Made by a program: the position numbers and the translations under genes
Source: Eopsaltria australis
Taxonomy: Eukaryota > Chordata > Aves > Passeriformes > Petroicidae
Direction: 5' to 3'
NCBI GenBank assembly: GCA_034509425.1
Contig: JAVTVJ010001185.1
Coordinates: forward strand, 186,001-250,000
Length of the DNA: 64,000 nucleotides
Part shown: piece after piece, positions 49,901 through 60,603 of the stretch
Position numbering within the stretch: position 1 is the first letter of the stretch
Layout: each line of letters begins with the position of its first letter
Notes under the pieces: generated by a model
The model's database searches: none
What the model was told of the DNA's origin: nothing
The model's input: the letters and a program-made list of their open reading frames with translations, nothing else

Positions 49901-52900
49901 AATCAAATCAAAGATTGAAACAATCTGGTACCTTCCATGGTAGGAGACACGCCAACAATCAGCACCAGAATGAAACTATGCCATGCAGTTAAATGCTATA
50001 GTCATCTTATGGACTTTAACACACAATTTGTTTTGTCTGGGGCAAAAGCAACAAAAACAAGAAAACGTGACAGGGTTATTAATATCATGACAGTTGCTGG
50101 AATCCATAAATGAAATACAGATTGATGCCATACAAAAACATGCACATATTTACCACAGCACAGAGGGATACAGCCGAATACAAGGATTGTTCTGAAGTTA
50201 TTGAGCAGCGTGGCGGGAAGAAAAAAAACCTGTTTCATGTTACCATTCTAATACGGGCCACGAAGACATCAAAGGCAGAAGCTGAAAACCCCACATACAT
50301 TGCTGCATACCCTATATTCAGCAATTAGCATAATATATAGTGGTGTAATGTCTGTCTTCTAGCAATGTCTTTTTAGTCTCTGTTCCTGTTAAAAAAATTA
50401 GATTTTACTTGAGGTCAGATGCTCTACCTTTATTTGATTAATAACAAAAAGAAAACCTTTAGGAGTTTGCCGTTCAAAACTAACCTTGATTTTGGGTTTC
50501 ATTGTTACAATGTATATAGTTCATTTTTCCAATAGTAAAACCTACAATCCTGGATCTTCTCACGTAGATTTTTTAAAATAATCCACACTAAATCTACTTT
50601 TATAGACATGCCAATGTTCTCCATTTACTGCAATTCTCTTGTGTGAAGTAGCTGAAAGTGAAGCATTGCTCACTTCAGCATCAGATCATTGGCAGAACAG
50701 ACAATGTTCAATATTATTACTGCGCCCTCAACTCGCCTTTTCACTGAGTCTGATCTCCCTACACATGGTAGGGAGAGGTCTGGGAGCCACGCCTGGAAGC
50801 TTCAACTGAGCTTCAGAGCTCCTCACAGACCCCTTCACTAGCTCCTGGCCACTTGAGCATCTCTGCGTTAAGGAAAACAGAAAAATCTGCCTATGCTTAC
50901 AAACATCATTAAACCAACGTTTTTCATGTAGCTCTCTCCTCCTTCCATTTTTTAGCTCGTAGCAGGTTAGCCACTATACCCTTCATCACCAGTTTTGGAC
51001 TTGAAATGTACAGACTTTGGTAAAATAACTATTTCATAACTGTTCAAGTGTACCCTCTACTCCTTCCATAATCAGACACAGGCCTTTACCTCCTAATTCC
51101 TTGAGTGGACCATATAGTTTGTGGGTAAATCAGAATTTCTCTTTTAGAGTGACATTTAGTCTTGCACCTAAAGGAAAAATCAACTACCTCCCCCTTGGTA
51201 AACCACTTAAAAAATTAAATATCCTCAGTGTCAAAAGACTGAGCCACCCATTCAGTTTGAATTTGCAACGCATCAATTTTCTTTATTCAAAAAACATAGT
51301 TTCTTCCTGAAACAGAGCTTGGTAGTTGAAAGACTCTGACTGTTTTACACTACATACACTGGATTACTGCAAATACACAGGTATTTGACTGCATTTTTCA
51401 GTATTTTATGCTTCCATTAATGTTCAGTCAGACTAGGCAAATAGTATAACAACTGCAATTCTACATTTTTACCTGTTAATCCCAGTTTTTATTCACATAC
51501 ACACTAAGCACTCCTTTTCTCATGCATTTTCTAAATTGCTCTTTAAAGATGTGAATATATTACCAGGAATACATTTACAGACCGACTGAGAAACCTTCTC
51601 AGTGACATCTGTACCTCATCTTCCCACAATGGTTACTGTTTCATTTTCCATTCTAACACATTAAGAACAAAGAAGAGCAAAACCCAGATATTCCCCAAGC
51701 TAAAAATAACTAATCAAAAAACTACCCTTTTTTTTTCTCTCTCAGACACCTGCTTCAAATGCTTTTTTTCAGCATGAAAATCCTGGCACCTCAAATTGTT
51801 TATGAAGAAATGCACAGAAAGGCAAACCTATTTGATTTTAAGAATCAGAGTCATCTAAGAAGGCAAGACATTTCTTCTAACAATTAAATCTACATTTCAA
51901 ATGTAGCCAGCTTAGTAAAACTGTCTGGAGCTTTCTGTATGAAACCAGAGGATCTTTCATGCTATAGCATGCAAGCAGATCTCTCCTGTTGTAAAACTGA
52001 GGGAGAATGTTCACATATTCTCTTTTTCAAAGTTTCTATAGAGAAACAATTTTTACAGTTCTGCTTTTCAACAAATCTGTCCTACAGAATCTTCTTGGGA
52101 AAAAAAAAAAAAAAGAAGAAGAGCTGCCCTTTGGTTCAGCTGTTCACTTGACAAGAAGAAAAATACAAGGATTATTCTTATCAAAACAGAGGTGATCAGG
52201 CTCCATTACTTACTGGGTTTTAGCAGCATTATTAGTATTAATTTTGATTCAGTGCAAGCAGACCTTTTTGCAAATCAACAAAATACTTATTTAAGCAAGT
52301 AAAGAGACAGATGTCCCTGGTAATGTTATACTTCAAGTGAAGGAAGTTGTACAGACTGTGAGGGGAAAACCATCTGAAACATTCCGAAAAGTTCTTGCTT
52401 TCACCAAACACAAAATCCTTAGGTCGCCTTACTACTTGCTTTTCTGTTGAGGTTTTTTAAGTTATTTTTCTCAGCCAGACTCTGTATTTTAGGTTGTTTT
52501 TCTCAGCCAGACTCTGGATTTCTGTATGCTTGAGCCTCCCTAAGGACTATATGTAACCATGAAACATCAATTTCATTCTAAGAAATCCAGCGTACAACCC
52601 CACCACTGACCTGCTCCCTCATCTATATAAATGCTCTTTTGTATATAGGCACTTTCAGGAAATTGCCCTCCTCCTCCCCCGCTTGCTCCCCACTGTCCGA
52701 ATCCCTCTCACAACCCCCTCCCGATCAACACTAGGGAATAATTGCATTTTTGTTGGAGCACTTCCAGCCCCTCCACACGTTCCACTCCAGAAGCAGCAGC
52801 ACGCTGCAGCTTTGGCACACTCCTCTGTTTTAACACGCACACAGACACGCACACACATATGCACACTCATTCGCAGGGAAGTAAGTGGCATCAACCTTAT

Positions 52901-53296
52901 TTCCAAAATAATGACCTTTCACTTCTCCCCCATGCAACTTCCTCTTTAGCTGAAAAATACAGTGCTTCCAAGTGAAAGAAATCTTCCTCTTTCGACATTT
53001 GGGCACCAGTGTTTTGAAACCCTGTTTCTTCCACTTATCCGTACTCGACGTGTGAGTAAATTACCATTCCCGAGACAGATACCCCGGGGTGCCAGCACTT
53101 CGGTCACTGCAAAATCCGCAAGACTTCGAGATTTGCAAAGTTTTGCAAAGGCCTTTTCCGCTCCCCTCTGAATACCCGAAAGCTGAAGTGAGCAGAAACT
53201 CTCCGACATGCTCAGAGAAGCAGTGTGCGTATTTCCTGTCCTGCGAAAATAGTTAAAAACCGTACCTTCCTTGGGTTCATCGGCTTCCGAACTCAT
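34405..53296 (-). CDS. TNFAIP8: TNFAIP8, TNF-alpha-induced protein 8 (complete, 2 coding exons)
   Basis: Founder of the TIPE family: a cytosolic all-helical protein with a large hydrophobic central cavity that binds phosphoinositide-type lipids. It is induced by TNF/NF-kB and is described as anti-apoptotic (caspase-8 inhibition). The CDS joins 53296-53266 and 34970-34405, giving 198 aa, the same length as the main mammalian isoform. It starts [19 protein letters not shown] and ends [13 protein letters not shown]. The two pieces join in phase 1 (G|TG) across a GT-AG intron of 18.3 kb. Identity to the vertebrate protein is very high over [20 protein letters not shown] and [20 protein letters not shown]. 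It lies upstream of HSD17B4 on the same strand, as in mammals. Confidence 0.95.
39991..40028. repeat. Direct repeat with central palindrome
   Basis: Two copies of TATAAATACATGA[A/C]TTCA begin 20 bp apart. At their junction is the perfect 16-bp palindrome TACATGAATTCATGTA (39997-40012). Probably a small local duplication. Confidence 0.8.
42964..42988. repeat. (AT)n microsatellite
   Basis: About 12 uninterrupted AT units in intron 1 of TNFAIP8, preceded by a short TG-rich stretch. Confidence 0.95.
44012..44064 (+). mobile_element. CR1 LINE 3' fragment
   Basis: CCTCCAGAGGTCCCTTTTCA followed by GCCTCAACTCTTCTGTGATT matches the last bases of avian CR1 3' UTRs. Plus orientation, about 50 bp only, no body recognised. 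Confidence 0.7.
47365..47705 (+). mobile_element. CR1 LINE 3' end, diverged
   Basis: Order and spacing follow a CR1 3' end in plus orientation: GCCAGGCTCTTTCTGAGGAT, GACAAGAGGGCAAGAGACAG, CCTGAGCAACCTCATCTAAC, GTGACCTCTAGAAACTCCCT, CCTCAGTTAATCTATGATTC. The reverse-transcriptase frame is broken by many substitutions. The 5' edge is uncertain. Confidence 0.75.
52462..52525 (+). repeat. 32-bp tandem duplication
   Basis: Two adjacent copies sharing TTTTTCTCAGCCAGACTCTG, period 32 bp, with a few mismatches. Confidence 0.9.
53266..53296 (-). CDS. TNFAIP8: TNFAIP8 first coding exon
   Basis: ATG at 53294-53296 with G at -3, encoding [10 protein letters not shown] plus one base; donor GTACGG. It corresponds to the mammalian MHSEAEESKE leader. 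The surrounding 53230-53360 is moderately CpG-rich, suggesting a promoter-proximal exon. The frame upstream of this ATG stays open for at least 21 codons without another ATG, so no earlier start is supported. Confidence 0.88.
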
Positions 53297-53800
53297 CGCG
53301 TCAGGCAAGGCTCCGCGGACCGGACTAACGCTGACGTGCGCGCTGAGATGCAGCCGCAAGTCAACTTCTCTCCTCCCTCTCCCTTTCTCTCTCCCCTTTT
53401 TTTTTTTTCTTTTCCTGACAGAGAGAGGGTTGGAGTTTTGAGGGGAGAAGTCTACGAATTCAGCAAATCACAACTAACCTACTTGAAAAGGTTCCCGCCC
53501 CTTTCTCAGCTGCACACCAGCGACTGTCTGAAAACACCAGCACTTTCAGAGGAACCCCGATTTTACTCGCCAGCTGTTGTCCTTTATGAATCTTATTCTC
53601 CCCAGTCTGTAGGAAGGGTGGAGTTTTCACTTGTTGCAGCTTGCCAACGTGGTATGAGAAAGCAAGCAGGAGAGGCCAAAAAAGCCCTGAGTGCAGAGCA
53701 GTGTCTCACTGTGGCGACTGACAGTCACACTGGGTTTCCCTGAACTTGTAGGAAAATCTATTTTAAATAGTTTTATTTTTAAGCCTAAATTGTACTTTTC
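53297..53800 (-). promoter_or_regulatory. TNFAIP8: Presumed TNFAIP8 5' UTR and promoter
   Basis: Sequence upstream of the TNFAIP8 ATG. A 50-bp pyrimidine tract on the plus strand (53366-53417) is a GA-rich stretch on the gene strand, probably in the 5' UTR. The minus strand has GGGAAACCC at 53732-53740, one base short of a 10-bp NF-kB consensus. That would fit TNF inducibility, but a single near-match proves nothing. No TATA box assigned. Confidence 0.4.
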
Positions 53801-55893
53801 AACACTCTTTGCTATCTGGAATTACTTCTCTAGCCTCCGTAATTACACTGACTAATACTGGATGACTTAATACGTGCTTAAAGATGAGAAGCAGCAGCCT
53901 GCTTTCAGGTGGTTTTTGTAATTTTCTTTCACTCATGCTCAAAGCATGGTGCCATCTACCCTGAGACTAGCAATTCACCTTACATTCTAGGAAAAACTAC
54001 CTGGTTTCTTTGTGCTACAGTTACTCCACACACATGCCAGAAAATATTGATGTTTTTAATTATAACATGATACAGTTTTACGCAAGAAAACAGTGTCTTT
54101 TGCAGGCACATCCCAGCTTGCAATGTCTCTCATGCCTTCAGTGCAAAATCAGGCAGAATTACTTGGAAGCCTATTCTCAATTAGCACTCCAGTAAAATCA
54201 CTGTCCTAAGGAGCCACCTTTTCCTGCTTAGTAATTTAACAGATTTTTAGCACAGTGAACAGGACAAAACCTCGCTGGAAATGCGACTGCTCTGACAAAA
54301 GGAGAGGTGTGGTCTCTCAAGTGAAGGCCTGATGGCACTGCCAGCTCCAACATGCAATCAAATTCCCACCTACCTGTCTGTCACAGGGTTAAATGTGTGG
54401 GCCTGAAGGGCTGTCAGAATCTCCCGGAGGTAACACCATTAACAGCTATTAACAGTTAGCAAATGTCTTACTGGAGTCAAGTAGAAGTGTATTTCACGGC
54501 AAAGTTAGAAAGAGCTAAAGCTGTTGGCTGCTCTGTGCTGGGGCACAGAGGGGAAAAAAAAATAAACTGTTCAGATTGTAACATTCCCTTGTACTCATTG
54601 CGGCTTAAACACTCACAAAGCTGGCAAGATCAGATGTAGGTAGGACGGTCTTGTAAATAACAGACACTCTACGAATTCTTTACCTACAGCAAAGTTCTCT
54701 GCGGACTGGGGTAAATAATACTTCAGAATGTAAGCACTTTTATCCTATTTGCAGTTATTTTCTGATAAGGAGTATCCTTTGCCAAATACTCCTCCCACAC
54801 CTGGGAAGGACAGATTTCATTTTATTTAAAGGCTTTTGGTGACACTGCCAATTTCTTATTTTGCAATACACATAATTCCATGGATCCCTTAGAGATATTC
54901 CTCAAGAAGCTAGCTGTCTTCTACAGGCCTTATCATCTCCTGTGGTGTACAACGCTGCACCCTTGAAAGCACAGAGAATGAAATTGAATATTACCCTAAT
55001 TACAACACTGGAGTGGCTAAAGAAGCCATATTTTTTGAGGTTAAAAAAAAAAAAAGAAGAAAGAAGTGCTAGTTTAGGGTAATTACTGTTTAGGAGATTA
55101 AAACCACTCAAAAAACTTCACACAGAATAGACAAGGAACAGGAAGAAACACAAGGTTAGTCCAGAAGAACTGCAATAGCCCCTTTGGGGTCCTTTAATCA
55201 AAGGAAGTGGTGTAGGGAGGTAGGAATATAAGCCAGCATCAAGATCCCTGCATGATCAGATGTACTTACTAGATGGATGCCTTTTGTTATTTTAGATGAC
55301 AGACACAAAGAGATAATAGGACTTGTGATCAAATGTCAGCAAGTTCTGCAAATTAGGCTTTCTCAAATCTCTCAGAAACTTTATACCTCACTGGATAGAT
55401 AAAAATACAGTGATTTTGTTTTGTTTCTTCCCTACAGAATCAAAATCACATCTCCTCATTCAATCCTGTTACTCCTGCATACAGGGTCTCAATTCAGACT
55501 TGAGACATCTTTTTTCTTTCATTTTGGTTGTCAGGCTTCTTAAAAATACATGCACTGTCTGAAAAGACTTCAACCTGGCTAAAGACTGGTTAAGTATGTA
55601 ATTTTCTGCTCTCACCTTAAGCAGGGACTTATATTGGCATATAATAATGAGGACATTATTACCTTTTTCAGAGTCTACACCAAATCAACTTTAATTATTT
55701 CACTTAGAAAGACAGTAAACGTAATGGAATGAGGCAGGTAAAATTGCTAAGCAGAGTCTGTGGAAAACACTGGAGCCCAGATAACAGATGACACTAGATC
55801 TGCAGGGAAGTGACATTCATCAAAGCATCCAGACTGATTTGGATCCCGTGGTGAGTAAAAAGCTTGGAAACCCAAAACAATCTCTCTTTAATT

Positions 55894-55926
55894 GTAAACA
55901 GTTCATGTGATTTGGAATTGGAACGA

Positions 55927-55972
<46 letters not shown>

Positions 55973-56140
55973 AAAAACAAAAGACAAAAATTCTAAAAAC
56001 AAATCACAGTGCAGCTGAATTTCATAGGACAGATTCTTTTACAGAAAAGTACCTTCCTACAATGAAGGCCTAAAGCTCAACATGCATTTGGACAGACACA
56101 GTCATGGAGGGAAAGCCAGAATTCCCAGAGGAAAATGAAA
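55894..56140 (+). repeat. Diverged direct duplication, copy A
   Basis: It shares an ordered series of blocks with 57187-57400: GTAAAC..CATGTGAT.TGGAA, CAGATTCTTTTACAGAAAA, CTTCCTACA, CATTTGGACAGACA, AGAATTCCCAGAGGAAAAT. Similarity is roughly three bases in four by eye, interrupted by the poly(A). I cannot assign it to a known repeat family. Confidence 0.75.
55928..55971 (+). repeat. Poly(A) tract, 44 bp
   Basis: Uninterrupted run of 44 A followed by A-rich sequence. It lies inside the first copy of the local duplication; the second copy has only a short A-rich stretch at the corresponding place, so the run probably expanded by slippage. Confidence 0.95.
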
Positions 56141-57186
56141 TTGTCTATGTGCAACACAAAAGAAATGGGCTGACATACTTCAGTGGCTAAAAGCCTAAAA
56201 GCTACAAAGCTGGGTAAGAGAAGGGAAGTATGGTCCTTTCCACCCTTCTCTGCTGAAACAAAAAAACTTCTGGTTTTACTTTGCAAAAACATTTAGCTAG
56301 TTTTGATTTGGCTTGGCTTTTAACTCATCATCTGTAAATTGTCCTGACTTCTGCTAAATCCTAAAGGAGGGTCACCACAGCAAGAGCAGGCTAGAGCTGG
56401 GCCCTGGCTTACTACAGTAGTACATGGGCAATTGTGAAGGGATAGGTAGCTGTGTGTCAGCACATCCCCAGTCCAGCTCAAAACCCTGCTTATGTTTTGT
56501 GTCACACTCCATGCTGAGACAGCTCTTTACAGAAGGATTTGTATATTAGATACAGAAGTTGCAAATCCTATTATGTATTTTTTAAGTATATAACAAAAAT
56601 AGTAAGTATCTTAGTAGCAAAAAAAATGGTGCTAAAATTGCTGCCAAGAAGATTCTGAAATGTCAAAAAAGACTAAAATGTTTTGTTTCATAAAAAAAGA
56701 GGATGCAGCACCACTACCAGAAAAGTATCAGCAAGAAGCTTTCTAAAGGAGGCAGCTGCCATGGAAGCAAGACTAAATCTTCTACTGCAAGAAAAACCCT
56801 GTACAGCCCTAGAATAGTTCTAGAGAAGGACGTGGTAATGTCACACTTCAGACATTACACATTCATGGGATTAAAAAAAGAAACCCAAACTTCCCCATAT
56901 TTTGTTAACATAATTAAGTTGTCTGATGAATATCTTCTGCTCTTCCAGAATGTCACATTCAATGGATTGCAAACCTTTAAATAATAACAAAATAAGATCC
57001 ATGCCCAACTACAACTCCTTGACACGGATGATAGCCGCCAGTCCTTTTCCCCAAGTCAATTGTGTGTCTTGCTGACTGTAACTTACTGAATTATTTGAAG
57101 CCACACAACAGATTCTGATGACAACTGAGGAGATCTGGGTTTCCCACCACACTCCCAACTGTGAGGCAAAAGGAAAAGGTGTACAA

Positions 57187-57400
57187 GTAAACTCTGCATG
57201 TGATATGGAACATGAAGGGCAAAACAAAGAATCACAAAAACTCTAAATATAGAACCAGTAGACACAACAAAATTTCTTAGGGCAGATTCTCTTACAGAAA
57301 ACAGAAGTAACTTCCTACATTAAAGGGCTTAAAACCTACCACACATTTGGACAGACAATGTCGCAGAGGGAAGAGCAGAATTCCCAGAAGGAAAATACAG
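57187..57400 (+). repeat. Diverged direct duplication, copy B
   Basis: Partner of copy A about 1.3 kb away in the same orientation: CATGTGATATGGAA, CAGATTCTCTTACAGAAAA, CTTCCTACA, CATTTGGACAGACA, AGAATTCCCAGAAGGAAAAT. Either a local duplication or two insertions of one uncharacterised interspersed repeat. Confidence 0.75.
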
Positions 57401-60400
57401 GGAAACCTTTTGCCATTTCTCTTTTTAGTGGCAATAAGCTGTTGTGCCTATTTCTGATACTAGAGGTTTGGGTTAACAGATTTTCAACTTCTGAGACTCT
57501 TTATGCATGTGGATTACAGATACATGATGCAAGTTTTCACACAGGATAAGGAGAACACTGGAATCACTCACATAAAATATTTTTTTCTGTATACAATTTT
57601 CAAAACGTAATGGGGAATTATGTGCTACACTATAATGCATTTCACCAACTCTCAAGAGTTTTGACTTTTTCTCAGACTAATGTTCTGAGAGGGAACAAGA
57701 TGTAAGATTGTTATATGTAAGTCTAAGACCTTCCAAGCAGAAAAAAGGTTATCAGGTCTGGTCTGCAAACATGTATAGAATCTCGAAACATGTTGCCGTC
57801 TTATAAAGGGCAACAAGATGCTTACACAGTAACTCAGAAAAAAACCTCATATAAATAATGGGGCTTTTTCTTCACTAAAATAAGAGGAAAATTGTTAAAT
57901 TCAAGTCTGGAAGCCATGCTGAGATATCATTAGGAAATTAACTACAGCTACCACTTCTGCAAGTGTTGCCTCATTAACTTGTATATTTTACCTGAAAGAT
58001 CTTCTTATAGAAGTTACCGATTGAATAAGCAGGCAAAGAGAGCACAGAAGCAAGCCCTTGACTCGCTCCTTTGCTGCTTTACTGTATTCCTTCCAGTATC
58101 ACTACAACCTTTTCCTCAGGCAGGCAGATCATAACTGAGTTTCAAGATGCACTGAGTTTCAAGATCTATAAAACAGGAAATATTTTTATTTTCTATCCCT
58201 TCTCTATTAGTTCAGACTGATAGATGAGCTCTCAGAGCATCTGCAGCAGAAAAGCAGGATCTGTTGCCTCTTCCAGCACTGTCCACCATCTCCCAGGACA
58301 CAGAAATCCACTTGCCAAGCTCCTGGGTGCCCAAGGGTGCAGCGCTGGACTGAGATCTCTGCCTTCTGCTGCTGCCACACACAATCACGAAGCTACACGC
58401 GGACATTGCGTGTGCAGGATGGGGCACAGGGAAAGTGGGGAGAGAGCAGTATGGCCACAGAAAAAAAAGTGAACCTTCAGCTTTCTTGCTCAAACAAAGA
58501 ATTGTATTATGCCTACTTTATCTGAGTTGTTCTGCTTTCAGTTATGCACTTAAACAGTTACAAGCAGACCAAGCAAACTGGGCAAACCAAGAACTTATTT
58601 TAAAGTTATTTCCTAACACAGAGGTAAAGCAACACCATCTGTAGTTGTATTACTTCTACTATTGCAAAAGAAAGTGCAATATGCACTGTCCGTGAGGTGT
58701 GAGCACAGCAAAATCAAATTCCAACTCTTATGCAAGAGCTGAGTAAAAAAAAAAATCGTGATTAGCTGTGTGATTTTAATTGTGCTGTTTATAAAGTTCT
58801 GGAAGTAAGAATATTAGGTAAAATAGCTTTTCTGTTGCTGTAGCCAGACTTTACTACTGTTTTATCTTCTACCGTAAACCAGACATATATCTAGATAACC
58901 TAGACAGTGCTTAGATTATATGATCCATGTCAGAAATACTGTTTTCAGCAGTATTCAGTGTTTCCATGTAACATCACAACTCTAACAACTCAATTATATT
59001 TGGTGCAGGATTTTAAACCAATTTTTCTTCATGCATATACACTATCTGGTACTGTTTTTATCTTAGGAAAGTTCAGCCCACCGAAACATAGAGAACCAAA
59101 ATAAATAAAGATTAGCAGCTATTATCCAGATCTGAAAAATATGTGTTCTTCTGGTTTTGGTCTGATCATTGCTGCTTGGTACTCCTTAACTCATTATTTC
59201 CCCCTTGCCCGACAGACTTCAGACCAATGCAGATGATTATGGCTCTTGCTGAAAGACTCACAATACCCCCACCTGTTGGGGAAACCCGTGAATGATACTC
59301 TAGTGTATGTTTCTACCACGTGGTTAATAAACTATAAAAGTTAACTTAAATTTTAAAAACATGTAATTGTCACCTGATAATTTTACTAGCAGATCACTCA
59401 ACAGCATTTGCACCATGCTTGGCATCCAGCACTTCGTTCTGTTCTTCTCCCCTCCCTATGCCGTCCTTCTTTCCTTTTTCTAAACCTTCATGTTTAAACA
59501 TCCTTTCTCCACCTCCTACTGGTGTATTATGGTCTGTCCATTCTTTCATTTCCAAATGGCAAAAGCAAAACATGACAAATCTTGTGCTGCATGAACCCAC
59601 AACCACACTGCTGGTGTGGCCTTCAGAGTGAGCAAAATCTAGGGCTTCACCTCAGAGTAGGCAGTACAAAAGTGTGTCTGAAAACCTCCTTTTGACAATG
59701 AACTGGCTGAATGACCAGCAGGATGGGGTGATGAAGGAATTCACAAGCCTACCAAGTAAGGGATAGGAAAAAGCAGCACACAGGGCACAGATCCTGGATT
59801 CCATATGGATGCAGTTAAACTTCCCTAACAGACAGTCCTCACCCCAGCTCTTCTCCCCGACAGAAAATGGGCAGAGAGGACAGGAAGATACATGCACAAA
59901 AGGCTCCATAAAGTTGAACCTGCTTACTATTGAACGTAACTTTGAAAGTCAACATCTCTGCAATACCCATGACCACATTTACAGATATTCAGAGCTGACA
60001 GCACAAGAAGACAATGTGACAATAACCACCTTGCAAACTGTCAGGACAGCATGCAGTGTGCATTTCCAAACTGCTGTCCTTGTCACAAACATGTTGATAT
60101 TTTAAATTTCCAAATAGTGACAATCGTTGTTTTTAAGCTATTGTGGACTCTACTCAAAAGTACCTGTGGTTAAGAGGTGAGGAAACTCCTTCACTTAGAC
60201 TCAAAATGAAGCTTTCTTCATAAATTTTAGCTGCATCTCCCATTAATTATTGGATTATCAGTCACAGCACAGTCTCAGCACAGGCCTGGGAGAGTGACTT
60301 AGACTGATTCCTACCTTTCAACCTCACAATGATCATCATTTATTAAAGAACAGCACATTGCCAGGGTCCAAGACCCAAGTAAGGGCTTCACTGGCGTATC

Positions 60401-60603
60401 TTTTTTCTCTCAAAATCACTCTGAAAATTCACACACAAAGCAACACCCTGATTTCTGAGATGTGAATTCAGATATAATTCTGATTTCTTGTCTGTACGTA
60501 TCACATTGCCAAAAGCCACTAATAATAGGAGGTCTTATTGCAGTCACACTGAGAGTCTGCACTGAGAGTAGCTAACTTACCCAGAAGTTAGCAGTTAGTG
60601 AAG

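Larger units (their letters stand above)
34971..53265 (-). other. TNFAIP8: TNFAIP8 intron 1
   Basis: 18.3 kb, AT-rich. Recognised contents are CR1 fragments at 44012-44064 and 47365-47705, an (AT)n run at 42964-42988, a palindrome within direct repeats near 39991-40028, and a 32-bp tandem duplication at 52462-52525. Positions 52650-52860 are C-rich with a (CA)n-like stretch. Alternative TNFAIP8 first exons could lie here, but I could not identify one. Elsewhere I see nothing. Confidence 0.75.
53801..60603. other. Intergenic region upstream of TNFAIP8
   Basis: 6.8 kb without a recognisable gene. It contains a 44-A run, a diverged local direct duplication (55894-56140 and 57187-57400) and a 17-bp tandem duplication near 58133-58165. 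A somewhat GC-richer patch at 58215-58445 matches no family I know. Otherwise AT-rich sequence with nothing recognised. Confidence 0.7.

Noticed and set aside
52946..53359. Open frame extending the TNFAIP8 leader 21 codons upstream and on through the intron
   Set aside because: The apparent start codon is TTG, not ATG, and the frame past 53266 is intron after a GT donor. Family length fits the ATG at 53296.
53366..53417. Splice-acceptor-like pyrimidine tract ending in CAG on the plus strand
   Set aside because: No plus-strand exon follows; on the gene strand it is simply a GA-rich 5' UTR or promoter stretch.
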